From assembly GCA_905116865.2 (NCBI GenBank), contig CAJHNH020002479.1:1-64000 (forward strand): a stretch of DNA of 64,000 nucleotides, read 5' to 3'. The notes beneath the pieces were generated by a model. It did not search any database, was not told where the DNA came from, and saw only the letters and a program-made list of their open reading frames with translations. Below, piece after piece: positions 9,777 through 20,639 of this stretch. This stretch comes from Candidula unifasciata. Lineage: Eukaryota; Mollusca; Gastropoda; Stylommatophora; Geomitridae. Both the position numbers and the translations under genes were made by a program. Positions within the stretch are counted from its first letter, which is position 1, and each line of letters begins with the position of its first letter.

Positions 9777-11349
9777 AGAAAAAGAACTCCACTCAGGAGC
9801 AAGCACAGTAGGGCGCCACAGGTCATCAGTAGAGATCTTTCGTTGACAATTGTTTCGGCCCATTGTTTTCCTAAACAATCAAGGAAGGTGAGCCGACCTA
9901 TGTCATGAAGTCAGGCCCTGATCTTTCCCTGCTGCACTTCATCGGACTCGATCGGGACAAGACGATATGATGACTTTCAACATGTGCAGTGAGATTTCGT
10001 GTTATACTGTCACCGCAGTAGCAAATTAGGTAAGTAGACTACCATCACAACCAGACTGACAAACTTATGGTTAGTTCATCCGACAATTGTTAAACTTTGG
10101 CCTTTTGCAGAGAGACATAAGTAGACATTAATCTGTCAAGGCTTATCACCCACGACGTTCAGTTGCGTTCAGAGCCAAATCGAAGCTCTTTCAGCAGCTT
10201 CGACCAGTTGTTTTAATGGAGCTCAGGCCTCTTACGCCTACCTCGACGGCGAAGATTTTTACTGTGTACGCTTCGTTTCTTCTCAGACATGCTACGAGCT
10301 CTTCGTACTTTTCGAGCTTGTACAGGCACTTGTATTCCATCTGCGACTTGAATGGCACGGTCTGCTCTATCAGGATGAGCTGGCGTTTTTCCGCAAAGTG
10401 CAAAACCATGTCTGGTATAAGTCCGATATTCCTGATTGACTCTGGGTACTTTTCAAAGACAGGCAGGTCGACAGCCAGTAACTAGTCCCGCGCACTTTCA
10501 AGTATTGATTGAGTGTATGGGACCTTATCATTTCCTAAATATATAATATGTTGAGCCTTAAAGAAGCGCATCGGGTTGACGGTAGGATTGTCCCTCGCGT
10601 TGGCCTCCATCCAGGCTTGGTCCACAGTGTCTGCTAACTCTTTCAGGACTTTAATGTAGCGCCAGGTTAATCGTCCCTGGTCTAAGGCGTTTGCTGCATG
10701 CGGACAATACGTGCTCGAACATCTACTTCGCTCTGCATAGTGGGCATGTCGAGTCGGTAGTCGCATGCCATTTCGCAGTGTTGACGCCGGACGGTTACAC
10801 ATCGTACGCCGATCTTACTACAAAGCTCAGCTGCGGAGGGACCATTCGACAGATCTCACCGCCTGTGAGTATTCGTGGCAGGTCGAGACCGATCCACTGG
10901 CCTTGCTGCGACTGCTGTGTGGCTTTTTGGACCCGAGTTTCGTCTTCGGCGACCCTTATCTGCTGTATCACCATTTCTCTGCGCTCTTTATGCGTAGCTT
11001 TGGACCACAAAGTGACTTTCCAGTGCCCTAAGCCGCGTCGGTCGGTTTGTGGGTAACCTATGGCTTCTTTCAATTTCAGTGCACCTTGAGCGGATTCTAT
11101 CGCATTGTGGACTTTCAATTTCTTACCTGTCTTTAAAGCAGGCTGGACGGCTGCCAAGTTGTAGTCTAAATACTCGCGCAGCATCATCGCAAGTCTTTAC
11201 CTTGCCGACTTTAAACTCTTTGGTTATTGACATGAACGAAAGTACCACCTTAGACTGTTTACAATACAGAGCCACATCGGTCAGACAAGATGGTTACCCG
11301 AGCCATTTCCTCATTTTTGTGTTGAATTTTCTCTCTATAGTTTCTACTG
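9777..11349 (-). pseudogene. R2-superfamily LINE copy A: CCHC motif, endonuclease and 3' UTR
   Basis: Minus-strand continuation of the RT at 11350-12370. A post-RT segment (11187-10795) leads into CPLCRAK-stop-MFEHVLSAC at 10746-10696. That is a C-x2-C-x7-H-x4-C motif, the spacing found between RT and endonuclease in R2-type elements. QGRLTWRYIKVLKELADTV follows in another frame. At 10420-10200 comes PDMVLHFAEKRQLILIEQTV and then VEVGVRG, a PD-x12-E pattern consistent with a restriction-like endonuclease. The 3' UTR (10190-9777) is conserved with 26569-27050, and its last 60 bp with 24558-24640. Stops and frameshifts make it non-functional. Confidence 0.7.
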
Positions 11350-12370
11350 CAGTCATGCTAACTTCGTACACGGCCAGAGGAGCTTAGGAGTCAACATAAA
11401 CTGAAGAGACCAGACATTGAACTTCCTGATCAGCCTGCATCGCTCGATCGCAAGCAGGCCATTAGCCAGTGACTCATGTATGCGCTGGACTTCCGCTTTT
11501 TCGGATAACTTCGAATCGTCGACGCGGCCGAGCTTCTTCACCGGTTTCTCCAAAACCGTGGGGATTCTTTTCTTTGCTACCGTGAAACTTACTGCCGCTA
11601 CCATACCTTTAGAGATTGACACACTTCTCTATTTCTGCGGTTACAGCTGCATTCAACACTATTTGACTTGGCTGTCTAACCTCTTCAGAATCGTGCGGGC
11701 ATCAACTCTAATGCCGGTCATATTAGTTGCGTCATCCAAAAATGCACTCAGTGGCGGCATCCAGTGGTTCCTAATCTTAAGGCATTGACCGTAACCGGTA
11801 GCCCGGTCTAACATTTCCTGCAAAGCTATAAAAAAATAGTATGTTAAAATCGTTTATCCCATTGCTATCTCAACCTGGAGCTCAGTCCATTTCGTAGCAA
11901 ACATCGGGGTAGAGAAGCGTATGGCGAACTTTAAAAAATATTGCTCGATCATTTTGTTGATTCATGTCAGTATGTGAAACATTCTAAGAGCCTTCCACAG
12001 TAGCTGCGTTCGGTTCTACGTTAATCTTAGCAAGTGGTGGAGCATTCAGAGGATTTTCGGACAACAATTTTACACAAAGTACGGTACACCGTTGGGCCCT
12101 GGGGCAGAGTTGCCGTTAGCTCTCTTCACAACCTTTTTGGCCTCAGACCAAGAGGGAGGCATCGTTTTAAACTGTACATTCGGCAACAATGGGCGTTTCA
12201 GGAGCTGGTGACCTCTGGGTTGTCATCAAAAGGCTCATTCCTTGTCCTATCTGAGTAGATGTGACTCCAGCTCCTCTTAATCGACTTCCAGAGTCCAAGA
12301 CTTTGATGGCTTCAACAGGCTTCGGGAAACTGGAATGGGTCCGTCTGCTAAACATGTTTAAGAAGAACAA
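11350..12370 (-). pseudogene. R2-superfamily LINE copy A: partial reverse transcriptase
   Basis: The minus strand aligns at protein level with copy C (61500-63462). It starts near 12345 in the pre-RT segment, then has KVVKRANGNSAPGPNGVPYF (about 12140-12080). It jumps, with about 330 bp missing relative to copy C, to the motif A neighbourhood near 12030. Next are MIEQYFLKFAIRFSTPMFAT (11945-11885), HWMPPLSAFLDDATNM (near 11755, where the active site reads FLDD) and SKLSEKAEVQRIHESLANGL (11510-11450). An internal deletion, many stops and frame changes are present. Confidence 0.75.
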
Positions 12371-12959
12371 TTATAATGTCAATAACTGGAAGCTATAGAG
12401 CCACAGAAATGAGAGAGCAAACCCATTTGCAGAAGAGAATTGGAGACAGTGCTGAATATGAAGCTGAGGACATAGGATTGCTAAACGAGATGAGATGAAT
12501 TAGAAAGTCTAGGTAAGGATTGACCGAAAACGTTCGTTACAGTGAGGGATAAGGGTAGAAGAAAAGCAAAACATACCTGCTTTGTGCTTTCAGTTGAACT
12601 ATCTTCGCGAGGTTTATAAAGTATTGTGAGCCAGTATTTTTAAGGTAACCTATTTAATGGTACTCATACTTTTGATTGACAAGTTAACAGCTGGCTCAAG
12701 GGGAGGGAACAAGACGAAAAAAAGTAAATTATGCATAATAGTGAATTATGTACGGAAACACAAATGGTAAACATTTACGATTATCATTTTTCTGCCTCTT
12801 AAGCACCATCTTGAACTGTCCACTATGTAATTGATTTAACAGTTGAAGCCGATGGTAAAACATTATACAGACTGTGCAGTTCGATAACAAATCGCGAACC
12901 TAAATGTCATCTGCTTGCGGGATTCAATTTACTTGACCCACTATTTAATTTGAGAAAAA
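12371..12959. other. non-coding, nothing recognised
   Basis: No frame or repeat recognised between the R2-like copy and the tandem 200-bp repeats. Confidence 0.5.
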
Positions 12960-13158
12960 TTTTTTTTGTCATTTGAAGCCCCACCTTGGCTTTTGCCAGG
13001 GGTCGCAATATAGGCGGGCCATAAATATGACCATTAGTCTGAACGCGGAATCTGGGACCTCTCCACAGCGATCCTCACCCACATGGTGGCCCTTTATGTC
13101 ATCGGGTGTTTATCGCTTGTGTGATGTTCTAGTGGGGTAGAAAGTCAGTCAGTCAGTC
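12960..13158 (+). repeat. RPT-200 unit 1, with (CAGT)n end
   Basis: Unit contains ATTTGAAGCCCCACC, GGCTTTTGCCAGGGG, GCCATAAATATG, GGGACCTCTCCAC, GTTTATCGCTTGTGTGATGT and a GTGGGGTAGAAA end followed by (GTCA)n. Same family as 41380-41586. Confidence 0.85.
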
Positions 13159-13342
13159 TGCAATTTTTCGTTTTTTGAAGTCAGACCCTGGCTCTTGCTA
13201 GGGGCCGCAATATAGCCCAGCCATAAATATGGTTTATTGTTTGAACGCGGTTTCTGGGACCTCTGCACGGTGAACCTCATCCACATCGTGGCACTTTGTG
13301 TCATCGCGTGTTTATCGCTTGTGTGATGTCCTAGTGGGATAA
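13159..13342 (+). repeat. RPT-200 unit 2
   Basis: Second tandem unit, joined to unit 1 by the (CAGT)n spacer. It carries the same blocks, including TTTATCGCTTGTGTGATGTC, and ends TAGTGGGATAAA. Confidence 0.85.
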
Positions 13343-13429
13343 ACTGTACCACAACTACTAATGTGGGTTGAATCTATCTATCCATATCCTAATCATGTCC
13401 TTGAAGACATAATTCTAGTACCTATGTGG

Positions 13430-13612
13430 GCAATTTTTTGTTATTTGAAGCCCCACTCGGCTTCTGTCGGGAGCCCTAAATATGGCCTAGCGATAGATAT
13501 GGCCTAACGGCTGAAAGGGGTTTGTGGGACCTCTCCACGGGTGGTCCTCATCCGCATGGAGGCGCTTAGTGTCACTGGGTGTTTATAGCTTGTGTGATGT
13601 ATCGGTGGGGTA
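13430..13612 (+). repeat. RPT-200 unit 3
   Basis: The most diverged of the three tandem units. It retains ATTTGAAGCCCCACTCGG, GGGACCTCTCCACGG, TCCTCATCCGCATGG and GCTTGTGTGATGT. About 88 bp of other sequence separates it from unit 2. Confidence 0.8.
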
Positions 13613-13799
13613 CATCTATATACCTACCGCCTTTGTTGACATATAAGGCATTAACAAATGATCTATATTACTACCTGATCATGCTATCCGATGCCAGATT
13701 GCATTCTTTCATTTCGATTTCCTAATGAGGCAGTATGCTCTGTTCAGAACGTCGCTCTCTTCACCGCGCCTTACATCATGTCTTTCTCTAACCAGTTCT

Positions 13800-14160
13800 A
13801 CAGCCGTGAGTGTTTTTATAGCCAGTACTTTTATTTCCTGTATCCACTCTCGTCAAGACTGACCTTCATCGCATCTCTCTCCAGACCAACATGGTGCTTG
13901 ATATGTCCAATGTATCTAATCTTTCTGGAGAAGATGCTGTTTACGAGCCAGTTCTCTTTGATATTTAGGTCATGCAGTTTGTCCCTTTCAACTGTAATTT
14001 TTTTTCGGGTTTTCTTAGGTTGTTCACTTTTTTCTTTTTTCTGTCTGCCGGACACCGGAAAAGTATCTTTGCCAAAGCGTCACCAGACATTTTGCAAACG
14101 TGTCCAAGATATCGCCGTCTTCTCTTTTGATAAGTTGTGCAAGTGATGAACATTTTTCTA
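13800..14160 (-). pseudogene. decayed LINE C-terminal fragments
   Basis: Two overlapping minus-strand frames: RRRYLGHVCKMSGDALAKIL then FRCPADRKK (14130-14040), and SRKIRYIGHIKHHVGLERDA with the following MKVSL (13935-13850). Both match the (Y/F)-(I/L/F)-GHV-x-R pattern just before the C terminus of AP-endonuclease LINE proteins. The two GH motifs so close together suggest two juxtaposed fragments or a duplication. The 151-codon plus-strand frame here is the antisense shadow. Confidence 0.5.
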
Positions 14161-14699
14161 CATTTTCCTCCTCAGTTCTTTATTTTTGATCTCATTTTTT
14201 GGGTCGAAATACTCGCTGCATTCTCTTTAACTGGCTTCAGTTTAGTTCTAGAACTTCCCAGCGTGGGATCCTTAGCCCTATTTGCGGGTGCGGGAGGAGG
14301 GGAGGGGGTATACCCGCTGCTTGTCTAACAAGCTGTCACACAAGGCGACATATTAGATATGTTTTTATTGACGTCGGAGTAAGTTTGACTGTGAAGTAAG
14401 GAACCAACAGTCTACATGCAAATATGGCCGACGTGCGAAACGTATCTGCCGAACAAGAAAAACTTTTTTCTTGAGTTTACAACGGATGAACGCTAAGAAG
14501 AAGTACAGAAGAACTCCCGTAACTTCAACAGGCAACTAAGTGCTGCTTTCAAAGAGTGTCATTAGATCAAACTAGTTTATCCTGTCTGTGAAAACTCACC
14601 GTGAATATCATGTACTATTTCTGAACTAAGAAAAGATAATACACACAGAAAGAGAAGGAGGTGGAGGGGACAAGGTTGTGTATCAAAACTGCATATTAC
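14161..14699. other. non-coding, nothing recognised
   Basis: Only a G-rich patch near 14285-14310 stands out. Confidence 0.5.
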
Positions 14700-14811
14700 C
14701 CAAAAATAATAACCAAGGATGCAGAAATTGAGAATTTCAAAAACATGTAATATCTAGGTTCTACAATAAACAACTAATTTTTTATAAGAAGTAAACAGAA
14801 GGACGGTTAAA
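14700..14811 (+). pseudogene. LINE RT C-terminal scrap
   Basis: A plus frame reads KIITKDAEIENFKNM-stop-YLGSTINN. The F-x-x-x-x-x-YLGS motif directly follows the palm in AP-endonuclease LINE reverse transcriptases. Only about 30 codons are recognisable. Confidence 0.4.
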
Positions 14812-15537
14812 AAAAAAAATTAATGATTAAACATCATCAATGGTCTTTGGGTTAGCCACAGAAGTTATGAAGGAGCAGCGGAAATATTCTATTTTTATTG
14901 TTGGGGGGTCACTACAACATAAGGAACTGTATTAATGGGTGGCGGCTTTTGGAACGTCGAGAACTTCTGCGGTAAAGGATATGCAACAAACATTTTTTTT
15001 TATAGCCGCCAAACAATTATCAGGATGTTTTCTTAAAGCTCCGAGAGTTCTTGTCTCTTCGGCTCGCTTTCTGAATTTTATCTTCTAATCTGGGACAAAT
15101 AATGGAAAGCGTGATCTCGTATCCTGAAAAGACTCGTATCCAAGTACACTTGTATTCCAGGGTTCCACTGTTTTTAACATGTGTCCACGCTTGGCAACTA
15201 GTCCTTTACTTAAAAATGCTTTATTGCAATGCAGAACTAAAATATAATGCACAGTTTGAGAATCTTCATATTAGGACGTTTATTAGTTCTTAGGGCCATG
15301 AGACGCACTTTTCACTCTTATAACTCACTGAATTAACCGAAATATAAAATAATCAAATACTAAATAACTGGCGAAACTATTTTATGTCCCACCTACCGTA
15401 GTTAGAAAAAACCAGTTTATTTGGCATACCTTTCAACAAAATTTATTGTACCCAGATAGCCGTAAATACTTTTTATGACTTAAAACTATTCAAATAAAAA
15501 AAAAATTAGAATTATAATCTACTTTGAGATTATTGGT
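14812..15537. other. non-coding, nothing recognised
   Basis: AT-rich. No supported frame. Confidence 0.5.
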
Positions 15538-15592
15538 GAAGTAAAGGACCCCTTTCCACGCCTTTGTGCGAACTGGACATACAGGGAGGTCA
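15538..15592 (-). mobile_element. SINE-1 3'-end fragment
   Basis: GTAAAGGACCCCTTTCCACGCC is the reverse complement of the SINE-1 3' terminus, as at 38848 and 832. Only about 55 bp is present, followed by (ATC)n. Confidence 0.65.
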
Positions 15593-15842
15593 TCATCATC
15601 ATCAGGTTTCCTAATAAACCCACAAACCATCCTGATACTCCTGTAATCTTCAGGCAATGTACCGGTGTGCCTCCTACATCCCTAGTCACACAGAAAGGTC
15701 GTCGAGAAATGTGGGATGTGATCCCTCCCGTCTGATCCTTCGTGAGGTTCGGAAGGACTATCCTCCCCTCGTCACTATGTGCTCCAACAAACATAGGGAG
15801 AAACCCTGATGTGAATTTCAAAATCTACACCTTCTTGTCCTC
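15593..15842. other. unassigned sequence
   Basis: Covered by a 100-codon minus frame with no recognised family. It separates the SINE-1 fragment from the broken end of the gypsy element. Confidence 0.4.
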
Positions 15843-16010
15843 CTGACGGACTGGAGGTTTACTCCATTCCTCTTTAGAAAGAGGAATTTGAACAGGGCGT
15901 TGACGAAAAGGCTCATCAGAAACCATTGTCATACTATACTCCATTAATGAAGTGTACCCTGGCTTCTCTGTCAGAACAGAGTTGTACCCTGACAGGAGTT
16001 GCTCTTTAAC
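15843..16010 (-). pseudogene. Ty3/gypsy element: start of RT region
   Basis: One frame over from the integrase tail, the minus strand reads KKVKEQLLSGYNSVLTEKPG, then SLMEYSMTMVSDEPFRQRPV, QIPLSKEEW. A VF(T/S)-x-x-PG segment, a short H/Y-S element and DEP-x-R-x-x-P-x-x-(I/V)P form the linker just before the RT fingers in Ty3/gypsy polyproteins. Here it follows the integrase. The RT itself is missing: the element breaks off near 15843. Confidence 0.65.
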
Positions 16011-16390
16011 TTTTTTTCTGGGAGACAGAGAGAGTTGGGTTAACCTCTACATCTTTATAGATCTCCCTGGGGTGAAGAGGATATTCCACAGATGTGGCTT
16101 CTCCACCTTCTACCTCCATAGCTACAGAAAGTGTCAAGAGGGTCGGAGTGTCACTTACCTCTCTCTCTCTCTCTCTCTCGTTGTACTTTCGGAGGAGATT
16201 AATGTGATAGACCTTTGACTTACCTTTGATGTTGATCTTATAATCGATCCTAGATATCTTCTCTACTACTGTATAAGGGCCTCCCCAAGCTAACTCTAAC
16301 TTTGACTTCCCTGAGGGTAGAAGCAATAGAATCCTATCTCCAACCTCAAGACATCGTTCCTTCTTCCGGTTGAACTGTGCAGCCTACCTC
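16006..16390 (-). pseudogene. Ty3/gypsy element: integrase C-terminal GPY domain
   Basis: The minus strand has LPSGKSKLELAWGGPYTVVE, SRIDYKINIKGKSKVYHINL and LRKY. WxGPY and the YHxNLL(K/R)-x-Y end define the GPY/F module that follows the integrase core and aids target DNA binding. A (GAGA)-type repeat (16162-16180) is inserted after LRKY, read as ERERERE. Confidence 0.8.
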
Positions 16391-17230
16391 TTACGTGCAA
16401 ATCAAATTCTCCTTAGAAAGGTCCCACACTAGCTTTAACCTTTCCTTGAGTTCCGGTACATATTGTGATATGGTTTTCAAGGAATCATCTGCCGTTTCGT
16501 CTGTCCACGTTTTCCTGAGAATGGCCAAGGGTCCGGAAATATGTCTTCCTAACACCAAGGTCGAGAGCGGAAATCCAGTAGAGGCATTTGGTACTTCCCG
16601 GTAGGCAAATAGTGCTGCAGACAGATTCCCGTCCCACCTCTCTGACTTTTCCTGGGTTAATCTTCTCAGGAGCGATACCAAAGTTCCATTGAATCGCTCA
16701 TTCTGGCCATTCGCTTGGGGTGGGGTCGGTATGGATTGGTGCAAATGTGTTGAGATTTGATTATCTGAAAAACTTCCTCCATCAATTTCCCTCGGAACTG
16801 AGACCCATTGTCTGACAGTATCTGCGAAGGGAATCCCACTCTGGTGAAAATGCTCATCAATGCCTCTTACTGTCCATCTTCCGAAGAGCAATAGCCTCCG
16901 GCCAAGCCGAACAATAGTCTACCAAATTCAAGATGTCAGCATTTTTCTTCTTTGTGAGAGGAAGTGGTCCCACCAGATCGACCGCCATCCTCTTAAAAGT
17001 GTGGAGGTTAAGGAGTTTTCCCCAATCCGACTGGTGCATTCCTGCCTTTAGGTGCCACCTTCTGACACTCCGGACAGGATTTGACATAACGCATGATATC
17101 TGCTGTCATTCCTGGCCAAAAGTGATGACAAGCAATGCGTTGTGTCGTAGCATGAATTCCCATGTGGGCACTGTAGGCTATAGTGTGTCCTATCTGGAGA
17201 ATCTGCTTTCGATCATGTTTTAGGTACAAC
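16391..17230 (-). pseudogene. Ty3/gypsy element: integrase zinc finger and core
   Basis: Three minus frames together give an HHCC zinc finger (GHTIAYSAHMG with CPECQK, 17190-17060). They also give the catalytic triad: D in MAVDLVGPLP (about 16978), D in ILSDNGSQF (about 16811) and E in NGQNERFNGT (about 16698). Spacing from the second D to E is near 35 residues once the frameshift is allowed for. An integrase joins element cDNA to the host chromosome. At least two frameshifts are present. Confidence 0.85.
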
Positions 17231-17363
17231 TAGCTGACTTTATTCTGTATACTTGTCACCTGCCAACCTAGAAAAGAGTTTACCTTTAATGAATAATTCT
17301 TTCTTCTGAGGAGGATCGTGACTTGCAGTTAACTTTTAAAAACATGCCTCAAGAGTCGGGTCA

Positions 17364-17725
17364 CTACTTTGGGCCACTTTGATTTCCTGGTGGAGGATTT
17401 AAATGAGGAGAATCTTCTGAGGCACTCTTATGCTGTGCTCGGGTGGTCACCGCAGCAATATGCTCTGAGGGTTTCTTCGGCTCTGCTAAAAATACATCAG
17501 TAGCGCCTAAAATTAAATCAAAGGTACAATGTTCAAGCACCGCTGCCTCAATTACCCCCGATACATACTTCGACCTAACTTTAATCTTAGCAATCGGCAA
17601 GTCTAAAGGTTTAACATCCAATGTAGCATATTGGAGCTTTATGAATCTACCTGTATACTGGTCAGGTTTTACAAACTCTTGCCTCACCACAGCCCCGTAC
17701 GACAGTCCGCTATCATGTAAACAAT
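17364..17725 (-). pseudogene. Ty3/gypsy element: aspartic protease
   Basis: The minus strand reads LHDSGLSYGAVVRQE (DSG active-site triplet at 17713-17705), then a beta-rich body and TFDLILGATDVFL, matching the retropepsin I-L-G segment. A TTRAQ motif follows. Only about 130 bp separate this frame from the integrase HHCC finger. That gap holds FIKGKLFSRLAGDKY and QLVVPKT, a normal integrase N-terminal lead-in, so no RT lies between them. Confidence 0.75.
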
Positions 17726-17853
17726 TTTAAAAATATCCGTTATCCCAGACCCTCTCTACCACAGGTGGCCTATTGGACCATGGTACAACTTTTCCTGGGT
17801 AGAAGGTACTACAGTAGACAACAAAGCTGATACTTGCAAACCCCCTACTGTTT

Positions 17854-17901
17854 GGATTTACACTCACTAGTCCAGTGGTTATTGTTCTTGCAAAACTTGC
17901 A
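17854..17901 (-). pseudogene. Ty3/gypsy gag zinc knuckle
   Basis: The minus frame CKFCKNNNHWTSECKSK is a perfect C-x2-C-x4-H-x4-C nucleocapsid zinc knuckle. It is out of frame with the main gag frame upstream, so a frameshift separates them. Its role is packaging of element RNA. Confidence 0.8.
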
Positions 17902-17905
17902 TTAT

Positions 17906-18883
17906 GGCTTTTTAGGCCCATTAAAGGGTTGTCTCTGTTGTGTTCCCTAAAATTATGAGGTGTTCTGGGGTTGTGCTTGGGATGAATTCTTTTTAGCGGA
18001 TTCATTTGGATGGGTTTTATGACCATTACCACCATTATTCCCTTGGCCCTGGGCCTTGGGTTTTCCTTTACACACCTCTTTCTCAGCATACATCAAAATC
18101 TCACTCAGTCGGTCAGCACCATTCTCCGTCAAAAACGTTTGCATAGGGCGAGTTAATGTCTCTCGGAGTTGTCCCGTAAAGACCAATCTCCTGTAAATCT
18201 TCAAAAGAAGAAAAGTATCCATACATTTCCCTCCACCTAGTCAAATATCCCTGAAGGCGACTGGCGAACTGGAGATAGTTCTCCCCTGTTAACTTTCTCT
18301 CATTTCGGAACTTCTGTATGTATGTCGCAGCATTTAGTTCGAAACGCTTCAACAAAGCCTGACACAATGCATCATAATCAATCTCTGTACCGGTGGGCAT
18401 CCGCTGATAAATCTCGTATGCCTCACCACGCAAACCCTGAGCCAACTTCAAAGTGTACATATTCCTCTCTAAATTGTACAAAGACGCCAATTTGCCAAAT
18501 CGATCTAGGTACTGTTCAATGTTCTCAGCCTTAAGATCGAAGACTGCCATAGGGAAGTTCATCACTTGAGCTGAACTAATGTGCGTTGATGCACCATCGA
18601 TATCTGGCGTGGGAGATCTGGGTCTATTACCTTCTCTCTGTGCTTGAAGTTCTATTTCCATTAGCCTTACTTCCTTTTCCAGTCTCATTCTTTCCGACTC
18701 AAGTCGAAGTCGCTCGGTATCTTGAATCCTCTCAGATTCAATCCGGAGTCGTTCGGTTTCCTGCATCCTCTCAGATTCAATCCGGAGTCGTTCTGCCTCA
18801 CTGGCTTCCATTATCATCTCACGTTCCGTGGTTTCGATCCACACGGTCATTTCCTTAATCTCCAATCCCATCTGGACAGCCAT
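17906..18883 (-). pseudogene. Ty3/gypsy gag (matrix/capsid-like)
   Basis: The longest open piece (18113-18883) starts MAVQMGLEIKEMTVWIETTE. It has an amphipathic region of repeated RLRIESERMQ/QDTE heptads (residues 28-95), then the capsid-like part with IEQYLDRFGKLASLYN, LAQGLRGEAYEIYQ and FRNERKLTGENYLQFASRLQ. This is the gag of animal Ty3/gypsy elements. The frame breaks near 18113, and the remainder (YRRLVFTGQLRETLTRPMQT) continues in another frame at 18222-17953. The start fits ATG at 18883; no closer ATG upstream is in frame. Confidence 0.8.
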
Positions 18884-20600
18884 GTATTGACATTTTTGAC
18901 TGCGACATGCTGTCTTGTCAATCTAACAGTCCACAAAAATATATTGTCACCAACAATTTAAATATAATCACAAATAGATTACTTTATCACCACCCACCAA
19001 GGTTGTGCCTACCCCAATGAGTATAGTTAAACTATAAGAAGTAATAAGGGTTACAAACTCCCTTAAGTTTCACATTACTTCTTACACATTGTACTGGAAA
19101 CACCACAAAACACCACAACTGGATCACAAATCACTCACAAGAGCACATTCTAAGAACTGACCCAGAGTGGTCACAACTGTGTTAACAACAAAATACAAAC
19201 ACTGAAAAACCTCCTAGCCAAGATTAAAAGCAACTTTAACGATTGAACAGAGTACACAAACAATCCCACGACGAGACCACATATTTTTATGCGGGATGTA
19301 TGTTCTGTCACATACGGCTCGTATCGCGTGCTTGATTAAAGGATTGCTCCTTAAGAACCAACAGCACTCTGAAATAATAATGTTGAGACGTCGGCTCGTA
19401 TTGGTCTAAGGGAAACCCCGTGGCCAAAATAAGCTCAACATTTTTCAGGAGTAGGGCAACTCAAGTTCTGGCACTACATAATATATAATATTCCTAGGCA
19501 CACTTGGATGGACACCCCCACCACTATAAAAAGATAACGCCCAGGTTATGATAGTATACTATCATAGCCATGTTAACAGATTCCACTCACTAATCACACC
19601 AACATAAAAGCTAGACAGTTAGAATGGTAAAACATTGACACCCAAGTCAGCCATAAAAATTTCGAAGTGGATGTAATAATTTCAACACACATATATGTAT
19701 ATATATATCAAGACAATCAAGATGGTTCCCAGTGAATGGAGTTCAAGAGTTCAACGTCACAGCGACGATGTTGAAACAGCCAAATAGTTCACAGAGAGTA
19801 CATGAATCATCACTGTGCATCATAGGTAGCCATGTAAAGAGAGCATTATGTCATCTCAGATGTTACTTATCTAATCTGGTAGGTCACTGCTCCTCTCAGT
19901 CCATGATGATTTGAACCGGATGACTCAATAGATCGCTTTTCCTCTGGTTGATCTGGTAAACACTGATCGTCTCACCTATGAGGACAAAGGAACTGCACTG
20001 GAGCCCAACAAAGCTCATGAAGAAGGATTCCTTGGATTGATGACACATGTGGCTTGCAATACTGTCTCTCAGCCACTGGAACTCACACACAAGCTCCTGC
20101 CATGTTGATGTTGTGGCAACAATAGGTCGGATTTTGGGTAGGTTAGGTGTTAGGGATGGTATGGGTTGGTGATTGTTGGCTGGACTGTGATTCGTCTGCT
20201 TGACTTCTAAGGAGGTATCATCCCAAGCTAAGGAATCCTTCAAAGATTAAACTGGAATTTTAAAAGCGCTCAAGTTTAATGAGAGAATTAAAACGTCTCC
20301 CGACACCTCAGAGGTCTGGCAAAAGAATCCCCGCCCCAGATTCCGCTTGGCGTATCTAGAAAGGAAGTGCTGTATTAGTGCCCAAGGAGTAAAAATGCTT
20401 ACAAGAATTTCTGAATAATATTCAAGAAATATTTATCCCACAGTTGCAAGTTTGAAAATGTAGACTTTAAAACAACTAGAGGGTATTGAAACGTTTATTT
20501 CACAAGATAGAGGTATATATTAATATGAGGAACTATATACCTCCCCGGGTGGGTTTAAATTTGAAATGTGACGTGCCCGCTAGGAATGTCAGAGTCACGA
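18884..20600. other. non-coding, upstream of gypsy gag
   Basis: This should contain the 5' untranslated leader and possibly the 5' LTR. TTGGTGACAATAT on the minus strand near 18950 could be a primer-binding site, but I found no matching second LTR and no clear TG...CA pair. A short (AT)n lies at 19690-19710. Frames around 19896-20243 are not recognised. Confidence 0.35.
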
Positions 20601-20639
20601 CTAGTCCACAATGTAGGGTTGGCTGTTCACTCCACGACA

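Noticed and set aside
13691..14146. 151-codon plus-strand frame
   Set aside because: Antisense shadow of minus-strand LINE C-terminal fragments.
18930..19320. 5' LTR of the gypsy element
   Set aside because: TGTCAC and a possible primer-binding site are visible, but no second LTR copy exists in the window to confirm boundaries.
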